Shown: positions 1 through 6,689, counted from the first letter of the stretch. The stretch is 9,509 bases of DNA from Bacteroidota bacterium (GCA_004322375.1 SCUC01000691.1:1-9509); one strand, 5' to 3'. Made by a program: numbers and translations. The notes: a model not told the origin generated them from the sequence alone.

Positions 1-444
1 ATCCGATGCACGTTGTGATAGAATAGGATTATTTTTATCCGGTTTATAAATGCAGATGCGAATTCTTACGCTCGACGCGTCTTCTCTTTTTTTAAGAATT
101 TCCAGCACTCTTCGTTCACCACCGAAAATGTCATTCAGCACATTCCCAAGGAAATCAATTTCCCGCGCTTTTTCAAGGTGCTTGAGAATCGTTGCAACGA
201 CAAAATCACCCTTACGAATTGTTGCTGCTTCGATATCCCGTAATGCATTTTTTTGTTTATACTTTTTTACGAGAACAGGTACGAGCTCGGTGATAAACGC
301 AAAGGCTCCTGTAACAGCTACGCCGGGTCCATACAACGCTTCTCCAGAAAAAGAAAGTATCACGCCAACGATTGTCAGCATAGCGAAGATATAGAGTTTA
401 TCCTTTAAAGCGGAATCTCGATTACGCTCTTCAAATATATCCAC
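1..444 (-). CDS. Membrane protein of unknown function, partial (C-terminus beyond the window)
   Basis: An open frame runs from a GTG at 444-442 to the window edge: 148 codons with no stop. The start is chosen because AAGGAG lies at 457-452, seven bases upstream. The first 14 bases overlap the end of the HAD gene, which suggests translational coupling. Residues 1-16 are charged and polar. Two hydrophobic stretches follow (about 17-33 and 38-60), separated by a short SGEALYGPG turn, so they look like a transmembrane hairpin. A charged, probably helical segment comes next (about 60-122, many K/E/R), compatible with a linker or coiled coil. The last visible part (SVRIRICIYKPDKNN, 125-139) alternates like a beta strand plus loop and could begin a GAF- or PAS-like sensor domain; that is only a guess from pattern. 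I do not recognise the family. The plus strand is also open at 50-394, but that frame is the shadow of this one. Confidence 0.75.
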   Translation of the reverse strand, partial: MDIFEERNRDSALKDKLYIFAMLTIVGVILSFSGEALYGPGVAVTGAFAFITELVPVLVKKYKQKNALRDIEAATIRKGDFVVATILKHLEKAREIDFLGNVLNDIFGGERRVLEILKKREDASSVRIRICIYKPDKNNPILSQRASD

Positions 445-1531
445 CCTTTAGCTCCTTCTTAAGACGTGAGAGAACGCCTCGGAAATTTTTTGTCTCTGCA
501 TAATTTCTCTTAGGAATCTTGAATTTTAGCTTTTCATCTTTATATACTCCTGCTTTGATGCGAATGAGATAGCATGCTGACTGGAAAATCTTCCATAGAG
601 GAACCATATCTTTATCATTCCTATCACCTACCATGAGCACCTTACTCTCTGGCGTGATATCGGTACTCAGCAAGTGTTCGGGCGCTTTGCTTTGAAGCAA
701 TACTTTTTCAGGAGTATCTGCATCAGAAGCTATTGCATGGCATAAGGCATAGTAATAGAAATAATGTTCCTTATGCTTAAGCATTTCAAACATTCTCACG
801 GTTTCATCAGCATGAATGATTTCTTTCGAATAAAATTTCTTACCATAAGAGCCATCATTAACAGCCGTCGTAATCGTTCGCAATGCCGACTGATATGAAG
901 GATTCTCCAAATAAAATTCTGAAGCTAATATTTTTCCTTTGAAATACGATTGCAGCGATAGTCGCTTAATCTTAAATATTTGATGCTTGTAATCGCCTTC
1001 CGTAGCAAGATAAAATCTATATCCTTCTGTAGAGAGAAAATCGAAGCATTGTACCACCCCGTCGTGGGGTGTCATTGCTGCCATATTATAATATTCAGGA
1101 GTTAATGCTCTCACACTTCTGGCATTGCATATATCCTGAGCCAGTTGCACAGTTTTTTGAAATACCTTATGATCCGCTAGTGTCGCCATCGCAGACAAGC
1201 GATACATACCCGGTCGTGGATATTTGTGGCGTAACACTCGAAGGCGAAAGTCAATCCGTTCAAGTTCATCGAATAGTAAAGAAGCATCTACCCTTTTTTC
1301 AATGAGAAGTAATAATAAGCTGGCAAGCTCGGATGTTAGCCAGTGATGCCGGAAACTTTTTTGATATAATAGGTCAAAAACGTTATTGAAATCGCGTAAC
1401 TTAAAGTACATTTTCCACGGAAACCTTGTAATCGAACAGTGTTCCCGGAAGAGTTGTTGAAGAGGATTACGCCAAGTATTATACGCTTCGTATAATGTAT
1501 GGTCGAGATCGAACAAAATGATCTCATTCAT
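431..1531 (-). CDS. HAD-superfamily hydrolase with large extra segments
   Basis: The product has 366 residues from the ATG at 1531. HAD motif I is at the N-terminus: FDLDHTLYEAY, with D8 as the expected nucleophile and D10 as general acid/base. Motif II is probably T177 in YLATEGD; motif III would be one of the lysines after it (K186-K200); motif IV is VGDRNDKD, with D303, D306 and D308. These support a cytoplasmic phosphohydrolase or phosphotransferase, substrate unknown. The protein is longer than ordinary HAD phosphatases (about 200-250 residues). A long helical segment (about 15-150) lies between motifs I and II in the usual cap position, and about 90 further residues (205-295, rich in aromatic residues around HYFYYY) lie between motifs II and IV. 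A TTG at 1540 is in frame, but GGGAG (1545-1541) abuts it and sits nine bases from the ATG, so the ATG is preferred. The first eight bases overlap the end of the phosphohexomutase gene, and the stop overlaps the next gene, so the three are probably one transcript. Confidence 0.8.
   Translation of the reverse strand: MNEIILFDLDHTLYEAYNTWRNPLQQLFREHCSITRFPWKMYFKLRDFNNVFDLLYQKSFRHHWLTSELASLLLLLIEKRVDASLLFDELERIDFRLRVLRHKYPRPGMYRLSAMATLADHKVFQKTVQLAQDICNARSVRALTPEYYNMAAMTPHDGVVQCFDFLSTEGYRFYLATEGDYKHQIFKIKRLSLQSYFKGKILASEFYLENPSYQSALRTITTAVNDGSYGKKFYSKEIIHADETVRMFEMLKHKEHYFYYYALCHAIASDADTPEKVLLQSKAPEHLLSTDITPESKVLMVGDRNDKDMVPLWKIFQSACYLIRIKAGVYKDEKLKFKIPKRNYAETKNFRGVLSRLKKELKGGYI
452..457 (-). 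promoter_or_regulatory. Shine-Dalgarno site for the partial membrane-protein gene
   Basis: AAGGAG lies within the last codons of the HAD gene, seven bases before the GTG at 444. It is the strongest ribosome-binding site in the window and decides a start that would otherwise be missed, because the codon is GTG and the frame has no stop inside the window. Confidence 0.7.
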
Positions 1532-3827
1532 TCCAGTCAACTCCCACCTTCACGCCGATATCTTCAAACATCAATTGCAGTTCAGCTTCCATTGCGATTC
1601 GTTCCGGCTTCAATGTTGCGCGGGTAACGTTCGCATTGCGAAGCTGGATATGAAACCTGAGACTCTGTGATGTTCCGGAAGGACGAATCGTTAAATGGTT
1701 GTACTCATCACCAAAGAAAAACCGGATGCCCTCGTCGGGGAACCAATACGTGTCGCGTCGTTTGGGGTCATAGCCGGTTTCTTTCGTATGTCCATGCTGA
1801 ACGTCGTACTTGCCGGTTTTATATACTTCCACATGCGACACCTTTCGTTTACCGATAGTGACGGATTTACCTTTATGAACATCCTCCATAAGCTGCAACC
1901 CTTTCCTGAGAATATCCATCTTGAGCGAGCGTCCTTCCAACCCCTCGTATTGTCCATATTGCGGCGCTGCGCGGTATCCTGTGCGGATAAGACCGATATC
2001 CTTATCAAGATAAAGTTTCTCGTCAGCCAGTTCCAGCACGCTGATGCCATGCTTCTTTGCATACGAAAGAACATCGAAGAATAATATCGCCGCGAATGTG
2101 CCGTCTTTGTCGCGAACATGTCCGTACTCGCCAAGCTCATAATCCGATTTCGGCGGCGCGCCTAGAATGCTGAAGCCGTTCGATTGCTCGAGCGCGGCAA
2201 AATTGTAGATTGACTTCGATGAAATTCCTTCAAACTTATAAATGGACTTAAAGTCCTCGGTCACATTGGATTCAACAAAATAATTTTCTTGCAACTTCTG
2301 TTTCCATACCTTTTCGACCGCGGCGGAAAGTTGGGCAAAGCCGACCCAGGTTTTCACCCAACCCAGACCGTACTTTCGCGCGAGCAGGGGCATAATATCC
2401 GTAGTTGTATGAGACTCCGAGAAAAAACATTGTTCAATCGAGCAGCCAAGCTTCTTCAGCCCTTCAATCTTTTGCCAATGCTCAAGCCGGTACCAAAATA
2501 TCAACGACCAGGCAGTATCAGCATCGAGCAGCACGAAATCTTTTCCGGGGTAAATCTCTTTATGGCTATCGGGAATCTTCACAGAGAGTCCCGTTCTATC
2601 GGCGTCCGGATCCGTTCCGATAAGCATATCAACGCGCTTTGTCCGCTCTGCTCCATACTCTTCCTTATATTTTTGTAACGCGGTTTCTGCAGCGCGGGCT
2701 TCGCCGGGATCGGGCTGTTGATAGACCTTGTATCCTTTCGGGCTTTTCAAATCTTCAAACGCCGGGAACATCCCGTCCACCTTAAACATCTTCGCGATGA
2801 TGTCCATTTTGTAAATGCCGAGAGCCTCAACCAAACGTTTCACCGTAGGACCGCCCGCGCCGTTGTATGCAGAATACGCTACATGGATATTATCCGCTTG
2901 CGAGCGTATGCCCTCTTTATCAAGCACAAAACTTAGCACATGGCTGAAATGCTCGGTGTGAATATCTTTCGGCTTTTCCTTGTAATTGTAATAGGTAAGA
3001 TGCGGATACCTGTACCCGCCTCCTAAAAATACAAGCTTTTCATCGGGTGCGTCGGCGAGCGGCATATATTCGATGCTATCATATCCGGTCTTGCCGATAT
3101 ATTCGGTGAGGATTACCGTTCGGTCTTTAATGCTGAACTGCGAGCCGTTCGCGCAGGAAAGCTTGTAGCCATTATATCTTCTATCATTATGACTTGCGGA
3201 AATTAGGATTCCCATATCTGCGCGCAGATGCGGAATGGCAAACGTTACTTCGGGGTACGGAACCACGTCATCGAAGAGATAAACCTTCAATCCGTACGCG
3301 AGAAATACGCTCGCGACGAGATGGGCAAAATCTTTCCCCCTGATTCTGCTATCGTACCCGATCACAATGCTCTTATACCCCCTATCCTTTCCAAATTTAC
3401 CAATTGCGGCAGATACTTGTGCCATGACGATGTCGTTAATCGTATTCGGTCCTCGAAGAAACGCCGCCTTGATTCCTTCATCCCTCAACATTTCCAGTTC
3501 ATCATCGAGAATCACCGCCCTGCCGCGAATCCCTCCGGTACCAAACTCGATGTCGGTATAAAACGCTTCTGCAACATCAGCCCACCTCGTACCTGTTTCA
3601 ATCGCATTTAAAATTCCTTGCTTAGCATTCGGCGAGAACTTTCCAATCGAATCATTCTCCATCCATTTCGTCAGATTGGCAAACACCCCATTTTCGGAGA
3701 GCGACTTCTGCAGGATAAGCTCATCTAAGGGTGCGCGCTTCAGGTACTCGGTGATATTTTTTTTCACATCAAGTTTTATCTTGTTCCATGTTTCCATGAC
3801 TGAACTGTTATTGGCTGATTGTTTCAT
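1524..3827 (-). CDS. Phosphoglucomutase/phosphomannomutase (alpha-D-phosphohexomutase family), long form
   Basis: The enzyme interconverts hexose-1-phosphate and hexose-6-phosphate in the cytoplasm, feeding glycogen, nucleotide-sugar and surface-glycan synthesis. All four family motifs are visible in order. FGTGGIRG (95-102) and GYDSR (157-161) open domain 1, and the active-site loop is ISASHND with the phosphorylated serine at S212. The magnesium loop is GTDPDADR (404-411). The sugar-binding loop is GEYGH (566-570), where many relatives have ESSGH. The phosphate-binding loop of domain 4 is TIRPSGTS (713-720). At 767 residues it is about 170-200 longer than usual PGM2-like enzymes; extra length appears at the N-terminus (1-90), around 240-310 and around 605-700. 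I cannot tell glucose from mannose specificity by eye. The ATG at 3827 is used; an ATG at 3797 is also possible, and neither has a clear Shine-Dalgarno. The gene ends in an ATGAATGA overlap with the HAD gene. Confidence 0.9.
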   Translation of the reverse strand: MKQSANNSSVMETWNKIKLDVKKNITEYLKRAPLDELILQKSLSENGVFANLTKWMENDSIGKFSPNAKQGILNAIETGTRWADVAEAFYTDIEFGTGGIRGRAVILDDELEMLRDEGIKAAFLRGPNTINDIVMAQVSAAIGKFGKDRGYKSIVIGYDSRIRGKDFAHLVASVFLAYGLKVYLFDDVVPYPEVTFAIPHLRADMGILISASHNDRRYNGYKLSCANGSQFSIKDRTVILTEYIGKTGYDSIEYMPLADAPDEKLVFLGGGYRYPHLTYYNYKEKPKDIHTEHFSHVLSFVLDKEGIRSQADNIHVAYSAYNGAGGPTVKRLVEALGIYKMDIIAKMFKVDGMFPAFEDLKSPKGYKVYQQPDPGEARAAETALQKYKEEYGAERTKRVDMLIGTDPDADRTGLSVKIPDSHKEIYPGKDFVLLDADTAWSLIFWYRLEHWQKIEGLKKLGCSIEQCFFSESHTTTDIMPLLARKYGLGWVKTWVGFAQLSAAVEKVWKQKLQENYFVESNVTEDFKSIYKFEGISSKSIYNFAALEQSNGFSILGAPPKSDYELGEYGHVRDKDGTFAAILFFDVLSYAKKHGISVLELADEKLYLDKDIGLIRTGYRAAPQYGQYEGLEGRSLKMDILRKGLQLMEDVHKGKSVTIGKRKVSHVEVYKTGKYDVQHGHTKETGYDPKRRDTYWFPDEGIRFFFGDEYNHLTIRPSGTSQSLRFHIQLRNANVTRATLKPERIAMEAELQLMFEDIGVKVGVDWNE
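1541..1545 (-). promoter_or_regulatory. Shine-Dalgarno site for the HAD gene
   Basis: GGGAG lies in the last codons of the phosphohexomutase gene, nine bases before the ATG at 1531. It favours that ATG over the in-frame TTG at 1540, which the motif touches directly. Confidence 0.5.
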
Positions 3828-3900
3828 AGAGTAAGCTGTTATTCTTGATAATAGTTATTACTGGGTGAATGGTAGATAAATGATTTGTAGTGTTCTCTGT

Positions 3901-3917
3901 GTTATTGAGACAATAAC
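3901..3917 (-). promoter_or_regulatory. Short perfect stem-loop in the phosphohexomutase leader (stem B)
   Basis: GTTATTG and its exact complement CAATAAC are separated by three bases. The arm at 3911-3917 is shared with the larger stem at 3912-3950, so only one can form at a time. It sits about 75 bases upstream of the ATG at 3827. It could be an operator or part of an RNA switch; no protein or ligand can be named. Confidence 0.4.
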
Positions 3918-3950
3918 CTTCCCGGGGTTCACATACCTGGAAGGTTTATT
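3912..3950 (-). promoter_or_regulatory. Long stem-loop in the phosphohexomutase leader (stem A)
   Basis: In transcript direction AATAAACCTTCC (3950-3939) pairs with GGAAGGTTATT (3922-3912): eleven pairs with one bulged base, plus two further GC pairs inside after one mismatch. On the minus strand a run of seven T lies before the hairpin, not after it, so it is not a normal terminator for the minus-strand genes. It lies downstream of the candidate promoter at 3974-4002 and so would be in the 5' leader of the phosphohexomutase mRNA. Confidence 0.45.
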
Positions 3951-3973
3951 CAACAAAAAAACAATGTTTGGGT

Positions 3974-4002
3974 AATATACTAACCTTTATGGTTTTTCTC
4001 AA
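3974..4002 (-). promoter_or_regulatory. Candidate sigma70-like promoter for the phosphohexomutase operon
   Basis: On the minus strand TTGAGA (4002-3997) and TATATT (3979-3974) are separated by exactly 17 bases; each box matches the sigma70 consensus at five of six positions. Transcription would start near 3967 and give a leader of about 140 bases before the ATG at 3827. If the host belongs to the Bacteroidota proper, its main sigma factor prefers different boxes, which lowers confidence. Confidence 0.45.
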
Positions 4003-4010
4003 TAAATGGT

Positions 4011-4085
4011 ATTGAACCGCAGGGCAAGCCCCCTGCACCATTCTACTGCCGCAAGCAGCTGGGAATTCAACCCAAAGAGATTAGA
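4011..4085. repeat. Possible fragment of a dispersed palindromic repeat
   Basis: This patch is GC-richer than the spacer around it. It contains GCAGGG and its complement CCCTGC six bases apart (4019-4036), the short stem CTGC/GCAG further right, and the palindromes CAGCTG and GAATTC. The composition and packed small palindromes resemble intergenic repeat elements, but only one copy lies in the window, so repetition itself is not shown. Confidence 0.25.
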
Positions 4086-4108
4086 TTTTTTCATTGCAAT
4101 ATAAACGG

Positions 4109-4774
4109 TTATCTTCTTCGTTCAAAATAATTTATTAGCGCGATTGCAGTTATTGAAATAGCGATATTCATGCACGAGAGAAAAACAGCATATCCGATTT
4201 CACCCGCTTCGACGGAAAAAAAAATGGCAAGGGGCATCGTTTGCGTTTTTCCGGGGATATTGCCGGCAATCATCAGTGTTGCCCCAAACTCCCCGAGCGC
4301 CCGGACAAACGAGAGAGTCGCTCCCGCTGCAAGCCCGTGCCACGCAAGAGGAACCATCACGCGCCAGAGAATTTTCCATTCTGAAAATCCATCTATCCGG
4401 GCAAGGTCTATCAACGTTGCGTCAATTTGCTTGAATGATGCAAGCGCAGTCTGGTACATCAACGGAAATGATACAATGATGCTGGCAACCACAGCCGCGT
4501 GCCAGGTAAAAATAATATTGATTACCGCGCTTACAGGAGAACTGTTCCCGAATGCCAGGAGTAAGACCAGCCCGATGACGGTTGGCGGAAGCGCCAATGG
4601 CAAAATAAATATTATATCAAGTACGCTCGCGAGCTTCCCCTGATACGTCATTCTCCACCGGGCTAACATAATACCCGCAAGCGCCGTAACGAGCGTTGCA
4701 ACGACAACAACCTTAAGAGAAATCCATATCGGGGATATATCGAATGCGCCTTGCTGCGCTACAAGAGTGAACAT
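4109..4774 (-). CDS. modB: Molybdate ABC transporter permease ModB
   Basis: The protein (221 residues, normal length) is the inner-membrane permease of a molybdate/tungstate importer. Hydrophobic segments lie at about 17-39, 51-75, 86-105, 143-165 and 197-216, matching the five-helix ModB core. The cytoplasmic EAA-type loop that docks on the ATPase is at about 125-147 (IDGFSEWKILWRVMVPLAW). It is followed by the family signature RALGEFGATLMIAGN (158-172) and the stretch IPGKTQTMPLAIF. The ATG at 4774 is three bases after the modA stop; AAGG lies only one base before the ATG, closer than usual, so translation is probably coupled to modA. No modC ATPase gene follows: the next gene is a phosphohexomutase 281 bases away. 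Confidence 0.93.
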   Translation of the reverse strand: MFTLVAQQGAFDISPIWISLKVVVVATLVTALAGIMLARWRMTYQGKLASVLDIIFILPLALPPTVIGLVLLLAFGNSSPVSAVINIIFTWHAAVVASIIVSFPLMYQTALASFKQIDATLIDLARIDGFSEWKILWRVMVPLAWHGLAAGATLSFVRALGEFGATLMIAGNIPGKTQTMPLAIFFSVEAGEIGYAVFLSCMNIAISITAIALINYFERRR

Positions 4775-4777
4775 ACC

Positions 4778-5554
4778 TTACTGAGTGTAAGGAAGAAATC
4801 CATATTTTTCAAATACCGCTCGCGAGGAATCGGTTGCAAGATACGCAAGGTAGTTTTTCGCTTCTGCCGGATATTCCGTCCGTCGAAGAATTGCTGCAGG
4901 GTAAAGAATCGGTGAATGCAATGAATCTGCAAGAACTGCAAGTATCCTTATTTTTGCCGATAGCTTCGCATCGGTGGCATAAACGAATCCGGCATCAACA
5001 TTTCCCGTTTCGACATACGAAAGAACCTGACGGGCGCTTTTTGCGAACACCGCTTTCGATTGTATTGCTTCTGCAATCCCAAGAGAAACAAGTGTTTGTC
5101 GTGTGTAATTTCCAAGAGGAACGCTGTTTGGTTCGCCCATTGCAACAGTAGTAATTTTTTCTGTTGTTAAATCGTTAAGGGTTATTTCGCCGTTTCCGTT
5201 GAGCGGAGCAATCAGCACGAGCTTGTTTGTAAGGAGCGTTGTTCGGGTATTCTGTAAAACGAAATTTCTCCGTTCCAGATCATCGAGATGCTGCATTGCG
5301 GCACTGAAAAAAATATCTACTGGCGCGCCGGCTTCGATTTGATGTTGCAGGGCTCCGGATGAACCGAAATTATACGTTATTGTGATAGCAGGATTTTGTT
5401 TTATATAACTACCTTTAATCTCTTCGAGAGCGTCTTTCAGGCTGATAGCTGCGGAGATGGTGAGTTCGGTAGCTTCTTGCTTTTGTTTCGTACAGCCAAT
5501 ATATGAAATAAGAAAACAAAGTAATGCCGCTAAGAAATAATATACTTTTTGCAT
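4778..5554 (-). CDS. modA: Molybdate-binding periplasmic lipoprotein ModA
   Basis: This 258-residue solute-binding protein captures molybdate (and usually tungstate) and delivers it to ModB. Residues 1-20 form a signal peptide; C21 in SYIGC is a plausible lipidation site, with an imperfect lipobox. ModA landmarks follow in order: ISAAISLKDAL (33-43), FGSSGALQHQIEAGAPVDIF (63-82), LLTNKLVLIAP (107-117), MGEPNSVPLGNY (139-150), ARQVLSYVETGNVDAGFVYA (174-193) and SPILYPAAIL (214-223), ending with FEKYGFLPY. S38 and S66 are likely anion-contacting residues by family position. The ATG at 5554 has no strong Shine-Dalgarno, only a GAG eight bases upstream in the loop of a small palindrome. It follows the porin stop by 48 bases on the same strand. 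Confidence 0.94.
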   Translation of the reverse strand: MQKVYYFLAALLCFLISYIGCTKQKQEATELTISAAISLKDALEEIKGSYIKQNPAITITYNFGSSGALQHQIEAGAPVDIFFSAAMQHLDDLERRNFVLQNTRTTLLTNKLVLIAPLNGNGEITLNDLTTEKITTVAMGEPNSVPLGNYTRQTLVSLGIAEAIQSKAVFAKSARQVLSYVETGNVDAGFVYATDAKLSAKIRILAVLADSLHSPILYPAAILRRTEYPAEAKNYLAYLATDSSRAVFEKYGFLPYTQ

Positions 5555-5555
5555 G

Positions 5556-5571
5556 ACATTAACTCTAATGT
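5556..5571 (-). promoter_or_regulatory. 16-base palindrome directly before the modA start
   Basis: ACATTA and its exact complement TAATGT are four bases apart, and the last arm ends one base before the modA ATG. In RNA this is a 6-bp hairpin whose loop GAGT carries the only purine-rich stretch before the start. It could hide the ribosome-binding site or be a repressor site. It does not look like the ModE operators I know. Confidence 0.35.
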
Positions 5572-5602
5572 AATCTGCAATTCGACTGATTACTATCGCG
5601 CT

Positions 5603-6682
5603 CTAATTTCCCGTATTTACAGCGTACGAGAAAAGCAACGTTACCACTGAGACCCTCGAATCAGGATAATGCTGGAAATCCAGCATGAATTTCAGTCCGG
5701 GCTCAGGGTACCAGTTCAAGCCGATAAGATAACTTCGATCAATACGAAGCTCTTCTGGTCGCGAAAGAAAATAAACTTGTTCTTGGAACCAATCTAAGCG
5801 AGCCGCTACGCTAAATGTGCTTCCGAAGTTCTTTCCCACATCAATATACGCGCCTTCAGGAAGAAAATATGAGCCCCCGGACAACGTAAGGTATTCTCCT
5901 TCCACCCAGTATGGACCAAATTCAATCCTGGCATCGGTTCCCCAAAATCTGCGCGTATCCCCCGAATAACCTGAAGAAAATCCCGCAGCAAATACATCCA
6001 TCGGGTCTTCGGAATAAGCAGTACTATATCCTACCGCGAGCATTACATCATCGGAGGTATTCATTGATGCGGTGATACGCCCGGAGTACAAAGAAATTTT
6101 TTGAGATTTAAATAGTGTCCCCTCTCCTCCAAAGACCCCTGTTCTATACGTCACATGTCCATCGAAAAACTTCCCGCGAAGCTGGATTCCATCTTGCCTG
6201 TTAGGGCCGACTTTTGAAGCAACCCTCGACCTATCAATAAACAAAAGATTTTCATCCTTAATCAAAAATTCTTTTCCAAACGGCGCTTTGAACCTGCCGA
6301 AATCAATAGTCAAATACTCTCGATAAATATATGAAAATTTCAGATCAAGAAGATGATATTCCTCAAGAAAATCTCCCTGAATTATATACGTAAACTTTCG
6401 CGCAAATGAGCCTGTAAGGAATAATCGAAATTTGTTTCCAACACCATTGATTTCAAGTGTCGTTCCGCGGTCTATAATATAGCCCGACATTTGAGCCAAT
6501 AAACCAATCTTCGGCTGCTCTGTTCGGAACAATGATGTTACAACATCAGAAACTGACGATGAATCTTCATCCTGTGAATAGCAAGGAACGAAGAAAAGAC
6601 ATAGAATAATGAATAAGGAAAGCAGCCCACGTTTTAAATCGTGGGCTGCCAGCCTGATGTGAGTAATGATAGATAACTTCAT
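5603..6682 (-). CDS. Outer-membrane porin of the phosphate-selective OprP/OprO family
   Basis: The product has 359 residues from the ATG at 6682. The long n-region (1-19) is followed by a hydrophobic core (20-33) and a likely cleavage near CYS-Q (34-37). The rest alternates like a beta barrel. The family region is clear: TIDFGRFKAPFGKEF (125-139), then LLFIDRSRVASKVGPNRQDG (146-165) and a TYRTGVFGG strand (178-186). Relatives form trimeric channels for anions such as phosphate, polyphosphate or arsenate. The gene lies seven bases after enolase and 48 before modA; with modAB downstream, an oxyanion role including molybdate is a reasonable inference, not shown. No good Shine-Dalgarno precedes the ATG; the upstream bases AATAAATAC are AT-rich. 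An in-frame TTG at 6769 lies deep inside enolase and is rejected. The codons for residues 12-21 form a strong hairpin. Confidence 0.82.
   Translation of the reverse strand: MKLSIITHIRLAAHDLKRGLLSLFIILCLFFVPCYSQDEDSSSVSDVVTSLFRTEQPKIGLLAQMSGYIIDRGTTLEINGVGNKFRLFLTGSFARKFTYIIQGDFLEEYHLLDLKFSYIYREYLTIDFGRFKAPFGKEFLIKDENLLFIDRSRVASKVGPNRQDGIQLRGKFFDGHVTYRTGVFGGEGTLFKSQKISLYSGRITASMNTSDDVMLAVGYSTAYSEDPMDVFAAGFSSGYSGDTRRFWGTDARIEFGPYWVEGEYLTLSGGSYFLPEGAYIDVGKNFGSTFSVAARLDWFQEQVYFLSRPEELRIDRSYLIGLNWYPEPGLKFMLDFQHYPDSRVSVVTLLFSYAVNTGN
6622..6649 (-). terminator. Terminator-like hairpin inside the porin signal-peptide codons
   Basis: GCAGCCCACG and its exact complement CGTGGGCTGC form a 10-bp GC-rich stem with an 8-base AT-only loop. 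On the minus strand it is followed by TTTCCTTATTCATTATTC, which is T-rich but interrupted. It lies about 40-68 bases after the enolase stop, where an enolase terminator would be expected, yet its bases also encode AAHDLKRGLL of the porin. It is thus a candidate intrinsic terminator or attenuator that translation of the porin could override. Confidence 0.45.
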
Positions 6683-6689
6683 GTATTTA

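Larger units (their letters stand above)
3828..4108. other. Gene-free spacer between modB and the phosphohexomutase gene
   Basis: This 281-base spacer holds no convincing gene. It contains a candidate promoter (3974-4002), two overlapping stem-loops (3901-3950) and a GC-richer patch of about 75 bases (4011-4085) that looks like a fragment of a dispersed repeat. I see no intrinsic terminator with a T-run in the direction of modB transcription, so whether modAB read through into the phosphohexomutase gene is open. A 31-codon frame starting at 4094 is not credible as a gene. Confidence 0.7.

Noticed and set aside
50..394. Plus-strand open frame of 114 codons near the left edge
   Set aside because: The minus strand here is open over its whole length, has a strong Shine-Dalgarno and reads as a sensible membrane protein. 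The plus frame is rich in S/R/T, as expected of an antisense shadow.
1691..2140. Minus-strand frame of 149 codons inside the phosphohexomutase gene in another frame
   Set aside because: The main frame carries the GEYGH loop and downstream residues over this span without a break, so there is no frameshift to explain.
1667..3611. Several plus-strand open frames of 60-130 codons opposite the phosphohexomutase gene
   Set aside because: All lie antisense to a gene with clear family motifs, none shows a recognisable domain, and their starts lack context.
3912..3950. Intrinsic terminator for modB
   Set aside because: On the minus strand the T-run comes before the hairpin, not after it, so it cannot act as a standard terminator in the direction of the genes.
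3999..4094. A 31-codon minus-strand frame starting with ATGAAAAAATC after modB
   Set aside because: It runs through the palindromic patch, has no Shine-Dalgarno and no recognisable feature. The K-rich start is chance in an AT-rich spacer.
3828..4108. Remnant of a modC gene after modB
   Set aside because: Reading the minus strand I found no Walker A, ABC signature or Walker B pattern, and 281 bases could hold only a fragment.
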